From positions 518,108 through 582,107 of the forward strand of contig NZ_JACCBX010000003.1 in NCBI RefSeq assembly GCF_013409995.1: 64,000 bases of DNA, read 5' to 3'. Below, one piece after another: positions 17,501 through 28,188 of the stretch. The position numbers were made by a program, and so were the translations under genes. Within the stretch, counting starts at the first letter, position 1. Each line of letters begins with the position of its first letter. Below the pieces are notes generated by a model, which ran no database searches, was not told the origin of the DNA, and worked only from the letters and a program-made list of their open reading frames with translations. The DNA comes from Neobacillus driksii. Lineage in GTDB: Bacteria > Bacillota > Bacilli > Bacillales > Cytobacillaceae.

Positions 17501-17791
17501 TTATTCTTCGTCTTCTTGTTCGTCAAAAAAAGTGTTAAGCATTTCTTCTACCATATCCCATTCTTCTTCGGTTTCGATAGGAATTAATTCCCCTTCACCG
17601 TCTTCATCATTAGGATTGAAGGCATATGCATGAATCTCAGGACCCTCTTCATCGTCTTCTACGCCGCCTACTTGTTGAAACAAAACATAGGACTTGCCAA
17701 AATCCTCTGATTCAAATGTAAAAAGTACTTCACATAATTGTTCGTTACCTTTTTCGTCTACAATTGTAATTTGATTTTCTCCGTGTTCCAT
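17501..17791 (-). CDS. yrzB: YrzB, DUF1292 family protein
   Basis: A 96-aa very acidic soluble protein ([17 protein letters not shown] head; [17 protein letters not shown] near the end). The DUF1292 pattern of an acidic beta-domain with a C-terminal helix is clear. It is the last gene of the conserved yrzL-ruvX-yrzB unit found in many Firmicutes. Its function is not known. Confidence 0.9.
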   Translation of the reverse strand: MEHGENQITIVDEKGNEQLCEVLFTFESEDFGKSYVLFQQVGGVEDDEEGPEIHAYAFNPNDEDGEGELIPIETEEEWDMVEEMLNTFFDEQEDEE

Positions 17792-17803
17792 AACGTCACC
17801 TCA

Positions 17804-18220
17804 TTAATTTTTACTATCCAGATAGCCTTGTAGAATCATCGAAGCTGCCATTTTATCAATAACCTTTTTTCGCTTTTTACGGCTGACATCCGCTTCAAGC
17901 AAGACTCTCTCTGCTGCCATTGTCGTTAAACGCTCGTCCCATAAAATGGTTGAAACTGAAAACTGGTTTTCAATTTCCTCTGCGTACCGCTTGCTGGCTT
18001 CACCTCGAGGTCCAATCGTGCCATTCATATTCTTTGGCAAACCGATGACAACTTGACTAATTCCATACTCTTTTATTAATTGACCAATTTCGTCAAAACC
18101 AAACTTATTTTTTTCTTCGTCAATTTTTAGGGTTTTGAGGCCCTGTGCAGTCCAGCCAAGTTCATCACTGATGGCAATACCGACTGTCTTAGAGCCAACA
18201 TCTAATCCCATAATTCGCAT
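17804..18220 (-). CDS. ruvX: Putative Holliday junction resolvase RuvX (YqgF family)
   Basis: A 138-aa RNase H-fold nuclease (yrrK in B. subtilis) linked to 16S rRNA 5' processing and Holliday junction resolution. The N-terminal motif [16 protein letters not shown] supplies the first catalytic Asp; [12 protein letters not shown] and [10 protein letters not shown] hold the others. Start at 18220, 3 nt after the yrzL stop codon, indicating coupled translation. Confidence 0.94.
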   Translation of the reverse strand: MRIMGLDVGSKTVGIAISDELGWTAQGLKTLKIDEEKNKFGFDEIGQLIKEYGISQVVIGLPKNMNGTIGPRGEASKRYAEEIENQFSVSTILWDERLTTMAAERVLLEADVSRKKRKKVIDKMAASMILQGYLDSKN

Positions 18221-18223
18221 TTC

Positions 18224-18490
18224 TTAACCCTCACGTCGTTGTTTTAAATAGGATTTAACCAATTCCTCAATAATTTCATCCCGCTCGAGTTTACGAATGA
18301 TATTCCGTGCGTCACGATGACGGGGAATATAAGCAGGGTCACCCGAAAGTAAATATCCGACGATTTGATTAATTGGATTATATCCTTTTTCTTGCAGGGC
18401 TTCATGAACTTGAAAAAGAACATCATTTACGTCATGTTCAAAAGGCTCTTCAGGAAAATTAAACCTCATCGTTTTATCAAATGAGCTCAT
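18224..18490 (-). CDS. yrzL: YrzL, IreB/DUF965 family regulatory protein
   Basis: An 88-aa protein ([15 protein letters not shown] head) strongly conserved next to alaS and ruvX. In Enterococcus the family member IreB is a substrate of the IreK kinase, phosphorylated on N-terminal Thr residues; a matching Thr (DKTMRF) is present. The ATG at 18490 is chosen because GAGGTG lies about 6 nt upstream; the in-frame start three codons earlier would overlap that site. Confidence 0.92.
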   Translation of the reverse strand: MSSFDKTMRFNFPEEPFEHDVNDVLFQVHEALQEKGYNPINQIVGYLLSGDPAYIPRHRDARNIIRKLERDEIIEELVKSYLKQRREG

Positions 18491-18591
18491 TACATGCACC
18501 TCGCTTTTTTATAGAGGAGATAACTGAAATTTTCTAGTTGATACCACTTTTTAGTTTAGTTACCTTTATATTACACTACTTTGTCTCATTA

Positions 18592-21225
18592 TCAAATTGA
18601 TTTTACCCATTCGTCAACGAATTGCAGGGCAGAGTCGAGTTTTTCAGGATCTTTACCACCAGCCTGGGCCATATCTGGACGGCCTCCGCCTCCTCCACCG
18701 CATCTTGTTGCGACTTCTTTGATTAATTTTCCAGCATGGTATCCCTTGTCAATTAAATCCTTCGTCACCGCTGCGATTAAATTAACTTTCCCTTCATTTA
18801 CACTTCCTAGCAGGATTATAGCCGAACCGATTTTTTGTTTCAGATCATCGGCCATATTTCGTAAGTTATTCATATCAGAAGCTTGAACTTTTGCAGCTAA
18901 TACGGTGACACCGTCAATTTGCTTTGCTTTTGATACAAGGTTACCCGCCTCAATATTTCCTAACTTGGCTGCAAGTGATTCGTTTTCCCGCTGAAGTTGT
19001 TTAATTTCAGTCATTAAGACTTCTATCCGGTTAACTACCTCTTTAGGGTTAGTTTTCAGCTTGTCCGCTGCATCCTTTAATAAAGTAACCTGGTCATTCA
19101 TTAATTGATAAGCAGATTCGCCGGTAACTGCTTCAATTCTCCTTGTACCTGCACCAATACCGCCTTCAGAAACTATTTTAAATAGCCCAATAACAGATGT
19201 ATTTGGTACGTGACAACCTCCGCATAGTTCTAAGCTATAATCTCCTACTTTAACCACTCGAACGATATCGCCATATTTTTCACCAAAAAGCGCCATTGCA
19301 CCCATTGATTTTGCCTCAGCAATTGGCTTTAAGCTAATATCCACTTCGATATTCTTCCAGATTTTTTCGTTCACGATCTTTTCAATTTCCTCTAATTCCT
19401 CTGGCTTTACTTGGCCAAAATGTGAAAAGTCAAAACGAAGACGATCTGGTTCTACCAGTGAACCTGCCTGGTTTACATGCGTTCCAAGCACATCCTTTAA
19501 TGCTTGATGAAGCAGGTGTGTAGCAGTATGGTTTTTGATAATTTGTACTCGATTATCTTGATGCACACTTGCAGTCACTTTTGCGTCTGTTTTAAGAATT
19601 CCTGACTCCACTATAGCTCTATGAAGATTTTGCCCGTTTGGCGCCTTTTGTACATCCTTTACGCTTACGGTAACACCTTCTGCTTGAATGATTCCGCGAT
19701 CCGCAATTTGACCGCCGCTTTCTGCGTAGAAAGGAGTGACATCAAGTATTAGCTGCACTTCATCACCACTGAATGCTTCGTCAACTAATTCTCCATGTTT
19801 AACAATTGCAACAACTGTCGAGCTTGTTTCAAGCTGGTCATAACCAACAAATTGACTTTCTACAACAATATCGCCTAGTACACCGCCTTGAACCTGCATA
19901 CTGCCAACTTCCTGACGCGCAGAACGAGCACGCTCACGCTGTAATTCCATTTCTGTTTCAAACCCAGCATGATCAACCTTCATGCCTTCTTCTTCTGCAT
20001 ATTCTTCTGTTAGTTCAACAGGAAAACCATAGGTATCATAAAGACGGAAAACATCACTTCCTGGAATTGTATCACTGCCTTTTTCCTTCTCTTTCTTGAT
20101 GACATTTCCTAGTATGGATAAGCCTTCATGTAAAGTTTCGTGGAAGCGTTCCTCTTCATTTTTTATAACTTTTTGAATAAACTCAGTTTTGTCCTTTACC
20201 TCTGGGTAAAAATCATGCATGATTTCTCCCACCACAGGAACTAGTTCATACATAAATGGGCGGTTGATATTAATTTGCTTAGCGTACCGAACCGCACGGC
20301 GCAGTAAACGGCGTAATACATACCCGCGTCCTTCATTAGAAGGCAGTGCACCATCACCAACAGCAAATGCCACCGTACGAATATGGTCTGCAATGACCTT
20401 AAATGCAGTATCCTTTTCTTTTTCTACACCATATTTCACACCCGAAATTTCTTCTGTAGCTCTGATAATTGGGATAAACAAGTCTGTATCAAAGTTAGTT
20501 GGTACGTTTTGAACGACGGAAGCCATTCTTTCTAATCCCATACCTGTATCAATATTCTTCTTTGGCAGTGGAGTGTAGGTATTGTCCGGGTTATGATTAA
20601 ACTGTGAAAAAACAAGATTCCAAACTTCTAGATAACGTTCGTTTTCACCGCCTGGATATAATTCAGGATCTGTCGGATCATCACCATACTCTGGACCTCG
20701 ATCATAGAAGATTTCAGTATTTGGTCCACTTGGTCCTTCACCAATATCCCAGAAGTTCCCTTCAAGGCGGATAATTCTTTCCTCTGGAATACCAATCTTT
20801 TTATTCCAAAGCTCAAATGCTTCATGGTCCTCAGGATGAATCGTAACAGAAAGTAATTCTGGGTCCCAGCCTATCCATTTTTTATCGGTTAAAAATTCCC
20901 ATGCCCATTCAATTGCTTCCTCTTTAAAATACTCACCAATCGAAAAGTTCCCAAGCATTTCGAAAAAAGTATGATGACGTGCTGTTTTTCCAACATTTTC
21001 AATATCGTTGGTACGGATTGATTTTTGAGCATTTGTAATTCTAGGATTATCAGGAATTACGCGTCCATCGAAGTATTTTTTTAATGTGGCAACACCACTA
21101 TTAATCCACAATAATGATGGATCGTCGTGAGGAACAAGTGACGCACTTGGTTCAACAGCATGCCCCTTCTCCTGAAAAAAGTCTAAATACATTTTTCGAA
21201 TTTCTGAACCAGTCAAGTATTTCAT
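18592..21225 (-). CDS. alaS: Alanine--tRNA ligase
   Basis: An 877-aa class II synthetase. The catalytic domain starts [22 protein letters not shown], with motif 2 around [17 protein letters not shown]. The editing domain zinc ligands are HTATHLLH (about residue 565) and CGGCH (about 665). The C-Ala region has the conserved [17 protein letters not shown] near residue 850. Full length. Preceded by a tRNA-Ala-type T-box leader, so expression should rise when tRNA-Ala is uncharged. Confidence 0.98.
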   Translation of the reverse strand: MKYLTGSEIRKMYLDFFQEKGHAVEPSASLVPHDDPSLLWINSGVATLKKYFDGRVIPDNPRITNAQKSIRTNDIENVGKTARHHTFFEMLGNFSIGEYFKEEAIEWAWEFLTDKKWIGWDPELLSVTIHPEDHEAFELWNKKIGIPEERIIRLEGNFWDIGEGPSGPNTEIFYDRGPEYGDDPTDPELYPGGENERYLEVWNLVFSQFNHNPDNTYTPLPKKNIDTGMGLERMASVVQNVPTNFDTDLFIPIIRATEEISGVKYGVEKEKDTAFKVIADHIRTVAFAVGDGALPSNEGRGYVLRRLLRRAVRYAKQININRPFMYELVPVVGEIMHDFYPEVKDKTEFIQKVIKNEEERFHETLHEGLSILGNVIKKEKEKGSDTIPGSDVFRLYDTYGFPVELTEEYAEEEGMKVDHAGFETEMELQRERARSARQEVGSMQVQGGVLGDIVVESQFVGYDQLETSSTVVAIVKHGELVDEAFSGDEVQLILDVTPFYAESGGQIADRGIIQAEGVTVSVKDVQKAPNGQNLHRAIVESGILKTDAKVTASVHQDNRVQIIKNHTATHLLHQALKDVLGTHVNQAGSLVEPDRLRFDFSHFGQVKPEELEEIEKIVNEKIWKNIEVDISLKPIAEAKSMGAMALFGEKYGDIVRVVKVGDYSLELCGGCHVPNTSVIGLFKIVSEGGIGAGTRRIEAVTGESAYQLMNDQVTLLKDAADKLKTNPKEVVNRIEVLMTEIKQLQRENESLAAKLGNIEAGNLVSKAKQIDGVTVLAAKVQASDMNNLRNMADDLKQKIGSAIILLGSVNEGKVNLIAAVTKDLIDKGYHAGKLIKEVATRCGGGGGGRPDMAQAGGKDPEKLDSALQFVDEWVKSI

Positions 21226-21262
21226 ATTATTTTTACCCTCCTTTTAAATTAAAAAAGAACAC

Positions 21263-21515
21263 AAAAAAGCCCTCATCCCTAACAGGGACGAGAGCTAACT
21301 CGCGGTACCACCCTGATTATGAACACAAAAAACACGTGTTCACCTCTCAAATAACGCCTTAACGCGGCAATGACGGCAGTGGTTAGCTGCACTCCGGACT
21401 AGCTTCTGTTATCCTTCATCTAAAGCTTCTCGCAGCCAAGGAAGCTCCTCTCTTAGAGATGGACTACAACATACTAGGGTCCTTCAACATGTTAATCCAA
21501 AATATTCTATAACCG
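21263..21515 (-). promoter_or_regulatory. T-box leader of alaS (Ala specifier)
   Basis: The T-box sequence AGGGTGGTACCGCG is at 21301-21314 on the minus strand. The terminator is GCTCTCGTCCCTGTTAGGGATGAGGGC plus a T run, seen as paired arms within 21263-21295. Stem I features precede it: AGAGAGGAG (AG bulge) and GGCTGCGAGA (distal loop). A GCT alanine codon lies in the context GAAGCTA at 21401-21403, the expected specifier position. Confidence 0.93.
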
Positions 21516-21516
21516 G

Positions 21517-21545
21517 ATTATAGCTACACAAAAAACGTTTGTCAA
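21517..21545 (-). promoter_or_regulatory. Perfect sigma-A promoter of alaS
   Basis: Minus strand TTGACA (21540-21545), 17-nt spacer, TATAAT (21517-21522), immediately upstream of the T-box. Confidence 0.9.
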
Positions 21546-21558
21546 TCTAATACCTATT

Positions 21559-22638
21559 TTATGATGCAGGTTCCTTCAGTTTTCCGCGTGCGAAATGGTT
21601 TTTAGCGTGAAGAACGCTAACTTTAAGGACAACTAGAACGGGCACTGCTACAATCATTCCAATTATTCCCCCTATTTCCCCTCCTGAGGTTAACGCTAAC
21701 ATAATCATTAGCGGGTGCATATGAAGACTCTTTCCAACAATATAAGGGGAGAGGATATTGCCTTCCAAAAATTGCAATACAAAAACGATTGCAATTGTAA
21801 TAATCACTAACTTTACCGAGCTTGTTGCAGCAATAAACACAGCTGGAACTGCACCTATTATTGGACCAAAATAAGGGATGACATTTGTGACTCCAATAAT
21901 CAATCCTAAAAGCAAGGGATACTTTAAGTGAAATATCCAAAAGAATATCGTTGAAAGACTTCCGATAATGAGACAGACGAGGAGCTGACCCCTAATATAG
22001 CTCCCGAGCGATTCATCGATATCTTTAAGAAAATGCGTTCCTTTTCTCCGCCATTGTTTAGGTGTGATATACCAAACGGCTCTTTTTATGGTGGTGAAAT
22101 CCTTCAACATATAAAAAGCAATAAAAGGGATAATCATCAACGCAAATGCAAAGTTCAAAATGTTTAATAAGGAATCAACGATTACAGTTAGGAGAGAATC
22201 TAATTTCTTTTCAAAACCGATGATACCGTCGTTGATCCGCTCTTGAAGTCCGTCTGGCCACTCACGTGTATGTGATTGTAGGTCCTTAATCCAGCTTCGG
22301 TATTGCTCTGCTAAAATGGGAGCACTTTCTGCCAGGTCCCGTACTTGAGAAATAAAGGCGGGAATTCCTTTATATATAGCTAGACCAATACCGCCAAAAA
22401 ACAGAAAATAAATAAAGAAAATAGCTATCCCGCGGTGCAGGCCCTTTTCATGCAGCTTTTCCACGATAGGATGGAGCAAATAAGTAATAAAACCACCTAT
22501 AAAGAAAGGGAGTATAATAACAAAAACCACTCTAACGATAGGCAGCCAGAAAAAACGGATTTTTAAAAATACATAAATAGCAATGAGTAAAAGAAGCAAA
22601 AAACCGATTCGATAAAACCATTTAACGCGAATGTCCAC
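21559..22638 (-). CDS. yrrI: AI-2E family transporter / permease YrrI
   Basis: A 359-aa polytopic membrane protein with about eight helices. Two N-terminal helices (FYRIGFLLLLLIAIYVFL, VVFVIILPFFIGGFITYLL) precede a long soluble loop (about residues 105-155) and a helical C-terminal half with the family pattern GVTNVIPYFGPIIGAVPA. Members have been linked to autoinducer-2 export or ion transport, but the substrate of YrrI is not known. Same position next to alaS as in B. subtilis. Confidence 0.88.
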   Translation of the reverse strand: MDIRVKWFYRIGFLLLLLIAIYVFLKIRFFWLPIVRVVFVIILPFFIGGFITYLLHPIVEKLHEKGLHRGIAIFFIYFLFFGGIGLAIYKGIPAFISQVRDLAESAPILAEQYRSWIKDLQSHTREWPDGLQERINDGIIGFEKKLDSLLTVIVDSLLNILNFAFALMIIPFIAFYMLKDFTTIKRAVWYITPKQWRRKGTHFLKDIDESLGSYIRGQLLVCLIIGSLSTIFFWIFHLKYPLLLGLIIGVTNVIPYFGPIIGAVPAVFIAATSSVKLVIITIAIVFVLQFLEGNILSPYIVGKSLHMHPLMIMLALTSGGEIGGIIGMIVAVPVLVVLKVSVLHAKNHFARGKLKEPAS

Positions 22639-22699
22639 CGATGCATGCCCCCTTATCTACTATATTTTTGGAGTCAGATACCGGATTTATACATAAAGC

Positions 22700-22727
22700 A
22701 AAAATCCCCCTCATCACGAGGGGGATT
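22700..22727 (-). terminator. Terminator of the 44-aa YrzQ gene
   Basis: Minus strand: AATCCCCCTC, short loop, GAGGGGGATT, then TTTG. Confidence 0.85.
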
Positions 22728-22731
22728 ACTA

Positions 22732-22866
22732 TTAGAATAAAGCACGTTTTACTTTTCTTTGCATTCGTTTCATTTGACGGCCAGACATCATGTTGTTTCT
22801 TTGTGCAAGATTATAGGCTGCCATTCCAACTCCAAATGCAACAACGGAAGTCATTACTTTATTCAT
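22732..22866 (-). CDS. yrzQ: YrzQ-like DUF3918 small protein
   Basis: A 44-aa protein starting MNKVMTSVVAFGVGMAAYNLA and ending KRMQRKVKRALF. It has one short N-terminal hydrophobic segment with a small-residue face, then a strongly basic Met/Arg/Lys helix. This matches the small YrzQ protein between yrrI and yrrD in B. subtilis. GAGGTGAGACGT precedes the ATG and a strong terminator follows. It may bind membrane and nucleic acid or phospholipid heads through its basic tail, but that is only inference. Confidence 0.78.
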   Translation of the reverse strand: MNKVMTSVVAFGVGMAAYNLAQRNNMMSGRQMKRMQRKVKRALF

Positions 22867-22943
22867 ACGTCTCACCTCTTCTGTAGTTTGACAGTGCTTC
22901 GAACATGATAACTGTCTTCCTTCAGTAACTAAGTGTTGCCACT

Positions 22944-23135
22944 TTAAATGGTGTAACGACGCTCTTCTTCTTCAAACAAGTCATCTAAGGAACTGAGTGT
23001 ACCATCTTCTTCGACTTGATGGGTATTGATGATGCCTTTGGCGAGAGACAATTCAATAAAACAATTCCAGCAATAATATTGGTTTATTCCGATTTTGCCG
23101 ATATCCTTGCTCTGACAATTGGGACACTTGAGCAT
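22944..23135 (-). CDS. yrzR: YrzR-like zinc-ribbon protein
   Basis: A 63-aa protein with a single treble-clef or ribbon motif, CPNCQSKDIG...YYCWNCF (Cys at about residues 4, 7, 22, 25), followed by an acidic tail (DDLFEEEERR). A zinc site is expected from the two CxxC pairs. It lies between yrrD and yrzQ as in B. subtilis. Function unknown; the symbol rests on context and size. Confidence 0.75.
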   Translation of the reverse strand: MLKCPNCQSKDIGKIGINQYYCWNCFIELSLAKGIINTHQVEEDGTLSSLDDLFEEEERRYTI

Positions 23136-23147
23136 AAAAAGAACACC

Positions 23148-23663
23148 TCACGTATGATTAACGTCTACGATGATGGCATCCTTTCCGATCGCAGGGGGCT
23201 TCTCGGATTGTATAATTTGTTTCCCTTCCGTTATATCTGAAAAGAAACCATCCGTAATTTCGTACCCTACGATTGTGCCCAATTCCTCATGAAAATATAC
23301 ATCCTCTAACAATCCGAGTGACTCTCCGCTATTTGAAATAAGCATTTTTCCATTTAGAGAGTGCTGATGGAAAAGGGTATATTCTGGATTTGTTTTGAGT
23401 CTTTCAAGAGATTCATTCTCTTCAATCATGACCCCATCCCAGCCAAACGATAGTACATCCTGAATGTCAAGAAAATAGGATCGTTTAAAGAAAACGCCTT
23501 TTTTAACCAAAAGGCCCTTAACTATCCCATCATTTGAGATACATAAGTCTGTAACCTCGCCAATCTTCGAACCCGTTTTCGATTCAAACACCGGCTGTCC
23601 TTTTAATAAACCAAATGTTCGCAGAGTGCCCCACCTCCTGTGAACATTTATAGTTTTAGTCAT
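23148..23663 (-). CDS. yrrD: YrrD, PRC-barrel domain protein
   Basis: A protein with two PRC-barrel-like repeats (KIGEVTDLCISNDGIVKGLLV and SLGLLEDVYFHEELGTIVGYE, seen as matching halves around residues 31-50 and 113-132). The ATG at 23663 overlaps the recD2 stop by 8 nt but lacks a ribosome site. An excellent one, AGGAGGTGG, is inside the frame 9 nt before a CTG codon at 23622-23624, beginning CTG CGA ACA TTT. If used, the protein would start (M)RTFGLLKG and have 158 residues. Role unknown; PRC barrels often bind RNA or membrane-associated partners. Confidence 0.85.
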   Translation of the reverse strand: MTKTINVHRRWGTLRTFGLLKGQPVFESKTGSKIGEVTDLCISNDGIVKGLLVKKGVFFKRSYFLDIQDVLSFGWDGVMIEENESLERLKTNPEYTLFHQHSLNGKMLISNSGESLGLLEDVYFHEELGTIVGYEITDGFFSDITEGKQIIQSEKPPAIGKDAIIVDVNHT

Positions 23664-26067
23664 TTACCATGAAATCATAAGGTGAAACGTTTTCCATGCC
23701 AATCATTGGATTGACTTGCATTAATAGTTCCTCTGCTGATAATGTTGTTTCTTCCTGATCTGGTTCTTCAGCAAGTTCTTTGACTGTTATCATTTCTTGG
23801 AGTTTTTGGGATAATGTGGTTTGTCTACTTTGTTCATCCGCTCTTTCGACACCCATCCTTAGTGCTTCCTCTTCTCCACACAAGATTAGCGATTGCTTAC
23901 TTCTTGTGATAGCGGTATAAATGAGGTTTCTTCTTAACATTCGAAAATAGCTTCTTGTAATGGGGAGAATGACGATTGGGAACTCACTGCCTTGCGATTT
24001 ATGTACCGAACAGCAATAGGCATGAGTAATTTGATTCAAATCCTGCCGTGTATATTCGACTTCATTGCCTTCAAAAGAAATGTATACCATATCCTGTTTT
24101 TCTGTATTTTCCTTTGCATAGATGATTGAAATAATTTCTCCAATATCGCCGTTGAAAACATTGCTTTCTGGCTGATTTACAAGCTGGAGCACTTTATCAC
24201 CAATACGATATTTTACTTCCCCAAAAGTAATTTCCTTACGAGTAGCATCTGGGTTAGGATTAAATATTTCCTGTAACAATACGTTTAAGCGATCAATACC
24301 TGCAGGACCTCTGTACATCGGTGCCAGCACTTGAATATCCTTTGCTGAATACCCTTTACTTTTCGCATTAAGCGCAACTTTTTCAATCACCTGAGGAATC
24401 TGAGGTGTCGAACATTTGATAAATGAACGGTCAGGCTGCTTTAAGGTAACATTGGGAGGTAAGAACCCTTTTTTAATGTCATGTGCGAGTTCAATAATAG
24501 ATGATCCTTCAGCCTGGCGATAAATATCTGTTAATCTAACAGTCGGAACAACCTCTGATTTCAGTAAATCCTTCAGCACCTGACCAGGTCCAACAGAAGG
24601 CAGCTGATCCTCGTCACCTACAAGTATGACTTGAATATTCTCTGGCAGTGCTTTGAATAATTGATTTGCTAACCAAATATCAAGCATGGATGTTTCATCA
24701 ACAATAAGAATTTTTCCTTCTAGAGGACTTGCATCATCATGATCAAAGGCTTCTGTTCCATTATAGCCCAGTAAGCGATGTATCGTTACAGCCGGCAGGC
24801 CTGTTGATTCACTCATCCTTTTTGCGGCTCTCCCTGTTGGGGCAGCTAGTAAAAAAGGAAAAGGTTCTCCCTTTGCATGATAATCCTTAGGCTCCAATGA
24901 ACAGCCATGCAATTCTGCATAGAGCTCAACTATCCCTTTGATAACCGTTGTTTTACCTGTTCCAGGTCCACCTGTAAGAATTAACATCGGTGACATCAAC
25001 GCTGTTTGTATCGCTTCCCTTTGTGTTGGAGCATATTGTACGTTTAGTCTCTCCTCAAGATTCCCTAATGCCAGCAAAAATTCCGATTCAGGAAATTGAT
25101 CCTTATATTCGGTTTGTGCCAGTATTTTTTTTATACTTGTGACTAAGCCTTTTTCAGCAAAATACAAAGAAGGTAAATAGACACGCTTTTCCTCACCAAC
25201 TAGTTTTCCCTCTTCTTCTAGTTTCAATATCTCTGTGGAAATATCGGTGAATTCAATTTGATCACGTTTATTTTCTTCTAACAAGTTTTTAACCTGTATT
25301 AGCATATCCTCTACGTGTACATAAACATGCCCTGTCTGCATGCTCTCATTTTCCAGTGAATAAAGACAGGCTGCTTTTATCCTATCCGGATGATTACCTT
25401 GGATTCCAAGTTGATAACCCAGCTCATCGGCACGGCCAAAACCAATCCCCTCAATATCCTCTACGAGTTTATAGGGATTTTTTTGAATAATATCCAGGGT
25501 TTCGTCCTTATAGGTTTGATACATTCTCATTGATAGCTGCGGCCCAAAACCATATTGATTTAAAGCGACCATTACCTGCTCAAGGCCCTGGTGCTCCATC
25601 AACGTATCATAAAGCATTTTTGCTTTATCAGGAGGAAGCTTTGGGACAGAATCAAGTAAGGAGGGTTGATTTAGAATTTTTGAAATCGCGTTTTCTCCTA
25701 ATGTTTCTACAATTTTTTCTGCTGTTTTCTTTCCAATTCCTTTAAACATCTCGCTAGATAAATAAGCAGCGACACCTTGCTTGGTTTGAGGTATGTCTTT
25801 CCGAAAATGCTTGGTTTGAAATTGCATGCCAAACTTAGGGTGGTCCTTAAAATCACCAAAGAAAATGTAGGTTTCATGTTCATGAATTTTAGGAAAATAG
25901 CCTGTGATCACCGCTTCCTTGTCTTCATATTCATGGTTAGTTTCTTCAACACGAATTCTTAATACCGTGTAAAGATTCTGCTCATTATGAAAAATCGTAA
26001 CTAGGTGTTTTCCTTTGACGAACTTCCCTTGCTCAGCAAATAAATCAAGCGAGCTTTGCTTGTCCAC
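23656..26067 (-). CDS. recD2: ATP-dependent DNA helicase RecD2
   Basis: An 803-aa SF1B 5'-3' helicase involved in repair and replication fork progress in bacteria without RecBCD. After an OB-like N-terminal part and a helix-hairpin-helix region (GIGKKTAEKIVETLG), the Walker A is GGPGTGKTTVIKG (about residue 350), Walker B ILIVDETSMLD, motif III LVGDEDQLPSVGPG, motif VI YTAITRSKQ and SHxSQG-like VHKSQGSEFP. The GTG at 26067 is chosen because AAGGAGG lies about 8 nt upstream; the more distal in-frame TTG at 26118 has no ribosome site. Confidence 0.95.
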   Translation of the reverse strand: MDKQSSLDLFAEQGKFVKGKHLVTIFHNEQNLYTVLRIRVEETNHEYEDKEAVITGYFPKIHEHETYIFFGDFKDHPKFGMQFQTKHFRKDIPQTKQGVAAYLSSEMFKGIGKKTAEKIVETLGENAISKILNQPSLLDSVPKLPPDKAKMLYDTLMEHQGLEQVMVALNQYGFGPQLSMRMYQTYKDETLDIIQKNPYKLVEDIEGIGFGRADELGYQLGIQGNHPDRIKAACLYSLENESMQTGHVYVHVEDMLIQVKNLLEENKRDQIEFTDISTEILKLEEEGKLVGEEKRVYLPSLYFAEKGLVTSIKKILAQTEYKDQFPESEFLLALGNLEERLNVQYAPTQREAIQTALMSPMLILTGGPGTGKTTVIKGIVELYAELHGCSLEPKDYHAKGEPFPFLLAAPTGRAAKRMSESTGLPAVTIHRLLGYNGTEAFDHDDASPLEGKILIVDETSMLDIWLANQLFKALPENIQVILVGDEDQLPSVGPGQVLKDLLKSEVVPTVRLTDIYRQAEGSSIIELAHDIKKGFLPPNVTLKQPDRSFIKCSTPQIPQVIEKVALNAKSKGYSAKDIQVLAPMYRGPAGIDRLNVLLQEIFNPNPDATRKEITFGEVKYRIGDKVLQLVNQPESNVFNGDIGEIISIIYAKENTEKQDMVYISFEGNEVEYTRQDLNQITHAYCCSVHKSQGSEFPIVILPITRSYFRMLRRNLIYTAITRSKQSLILCGEEEALRMGVERADEQSRQTTLSQKLQEMITVKELAEEPDQEETTLSAEELLMQVNPMIGMENVSPYDFMVND

Positions 26068-26101
26068 GGGTGCTTCCTCCTTCCTATTTGTTGTGATGGG
26101 G

Positions 26102-26755
26102 TTATTTTGCTGATTCAATCAATTTTTTTGCATGGCCTGCTAACAAATGATCCGGTTGTATCTCAAGTACTTTATCGAACATTTCTAATGCTTTATCTGC
26201 TTTTTCTTTAAATGCATATGAAACGCCTAAATTATACATGGCGTCTGTATGCTCCTCATCTAATTCGATACATTTTTCAAATTGAACAATCGCTTCATCA
26301 ATTAATTCAAGCTGTGCAAGACATAATCCATACTGAAAACGTGCTTCCGCATCTTCCTCATTGAGTTCAACACTTCTTTGTAAATAAGGCAGAGCAAATT
26401 TACCTTGATCAAGCTGTACAAGGGTTAAACCTAGCATGAAATAATTATCACTTGTGTGTAGACCTTTTTTCATTGCTTGTTCAAACATATTTTTAGCTTT
26501 ATCAAATTGGTCAAGGCTGAAATAAATCGTACCAGCACTATAATAAGCAGCTGCAGTGTTTTCATCTAATTCAATTGCCTTTTGGTAAAATTTCAATGCC
26601 TTCTCATCATCACCGACAGCGGAAAGCACATTACCAAAATTTATGTATGCAATGGGATCATTCGGGTTTTCTTCTATAATCTCATTAAAGATCTTCGCCG
26701 CCTCTTCCCATTTACCTTCTTGCATGTATTGAACACCTAATTGGTTTTTATCCAT
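26102..26755 (-). CDS. yrrB: TPR repeat protein YrrB
   Basis: A 217-aa protein made almost wholly of tetratricopeptide repeats, about six units from residue 5 onward (for example AYINFGNVLSAVGDDEKALKF, AAYYSAGTIYFSLDQFDKAKN). No signal peptide or membrane helix. The B. subtilis homologue folds as a TPR superhelix and is expected to bind protein partners. ATG at 26755 follows GAGTGAT; the 12-codon extension upstream lacks a site. It is followed by recD2 in the same direction. A phased repeat array lies upstream. Confidence 0.9.
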   Translation of the reverse strand: MDKNQLGVQYMQEGKWEEAAKIFNEIIEENPNDPIAYINFGNVLSAVGDDEKALKFYQKAIELDENTAAAYYSAGTIYFSLDQFDKAKNMFEQAMKKGLHTSDNYFMLGLTLVQLDQGKFALPYLQRSVELNEEDAEARFQYGLCLAQLELIDEAIVQFEKCIELDEEHTDAMYNLGVSYAFKEKADKALEMFDKVLEIQPDHLLAGHAKKLIESAK

Positions 26756-26868
26756 GTTACTATCACTCCGTTCTACTTGAGAGTATATCATATTAGAAAA
26801 TTTTTCGTGACTATTGGTGGTGAATACGCCTCATATCCCTGCGTAATTTTTGGTAATATTTGTCTAAA

Positions 26869-26961
26869 TGTAAAAAAGGTATAAAAAAATGTACAAAACC
26901 ATTTAAAATTTGTTCAAAACACCTCAAAAAATGTACAAAACCCATTAAAATTGTTCAAAAC
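26869..26961. promoter_or_regulatory. Helically phased array of TGTWCAAAAC boxes
   Basis: Four 10-bp boxes: TGTACAAAAC at 26890 and 26932, TGTTCAAAAC at 26911 and 26952, spaced 21, 21 and 20 bp start to start. A weaker fifth, TGTAAAAAAG, begins at 26869, again 21 bp away. The two box pairs sit in a 42-bp near-duplicate. The array lies upstream of yrrB-recD2 and downstream of mnmA. The regular two-turn phasing suggests cooperative binding by a DNA-binding protein; none is identified. Confidence 0.6.
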
Positions 26962-26996
26962 CTTTGGAACAGTCATAAATAATATCATAAATTGAG

Positions 26997-27031
26997 AAAA
27001 AATCCCCGATTCCAGATGGAATCAGGGTTAT
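26997..27031 (-). terminator. mnmA terminator
   Basis: Minus strand: CCCTGATTCC, 4-nt loop, GGAATCGGGG, then ATTTTTTC. Confidence 0.85.
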
Positions 27032-27032
27032 T

Positions 27033-28166
<1,134 letters not shown>

Positions 28167-28188
28167 TTACTTTAAAAATGTCGTGCAT

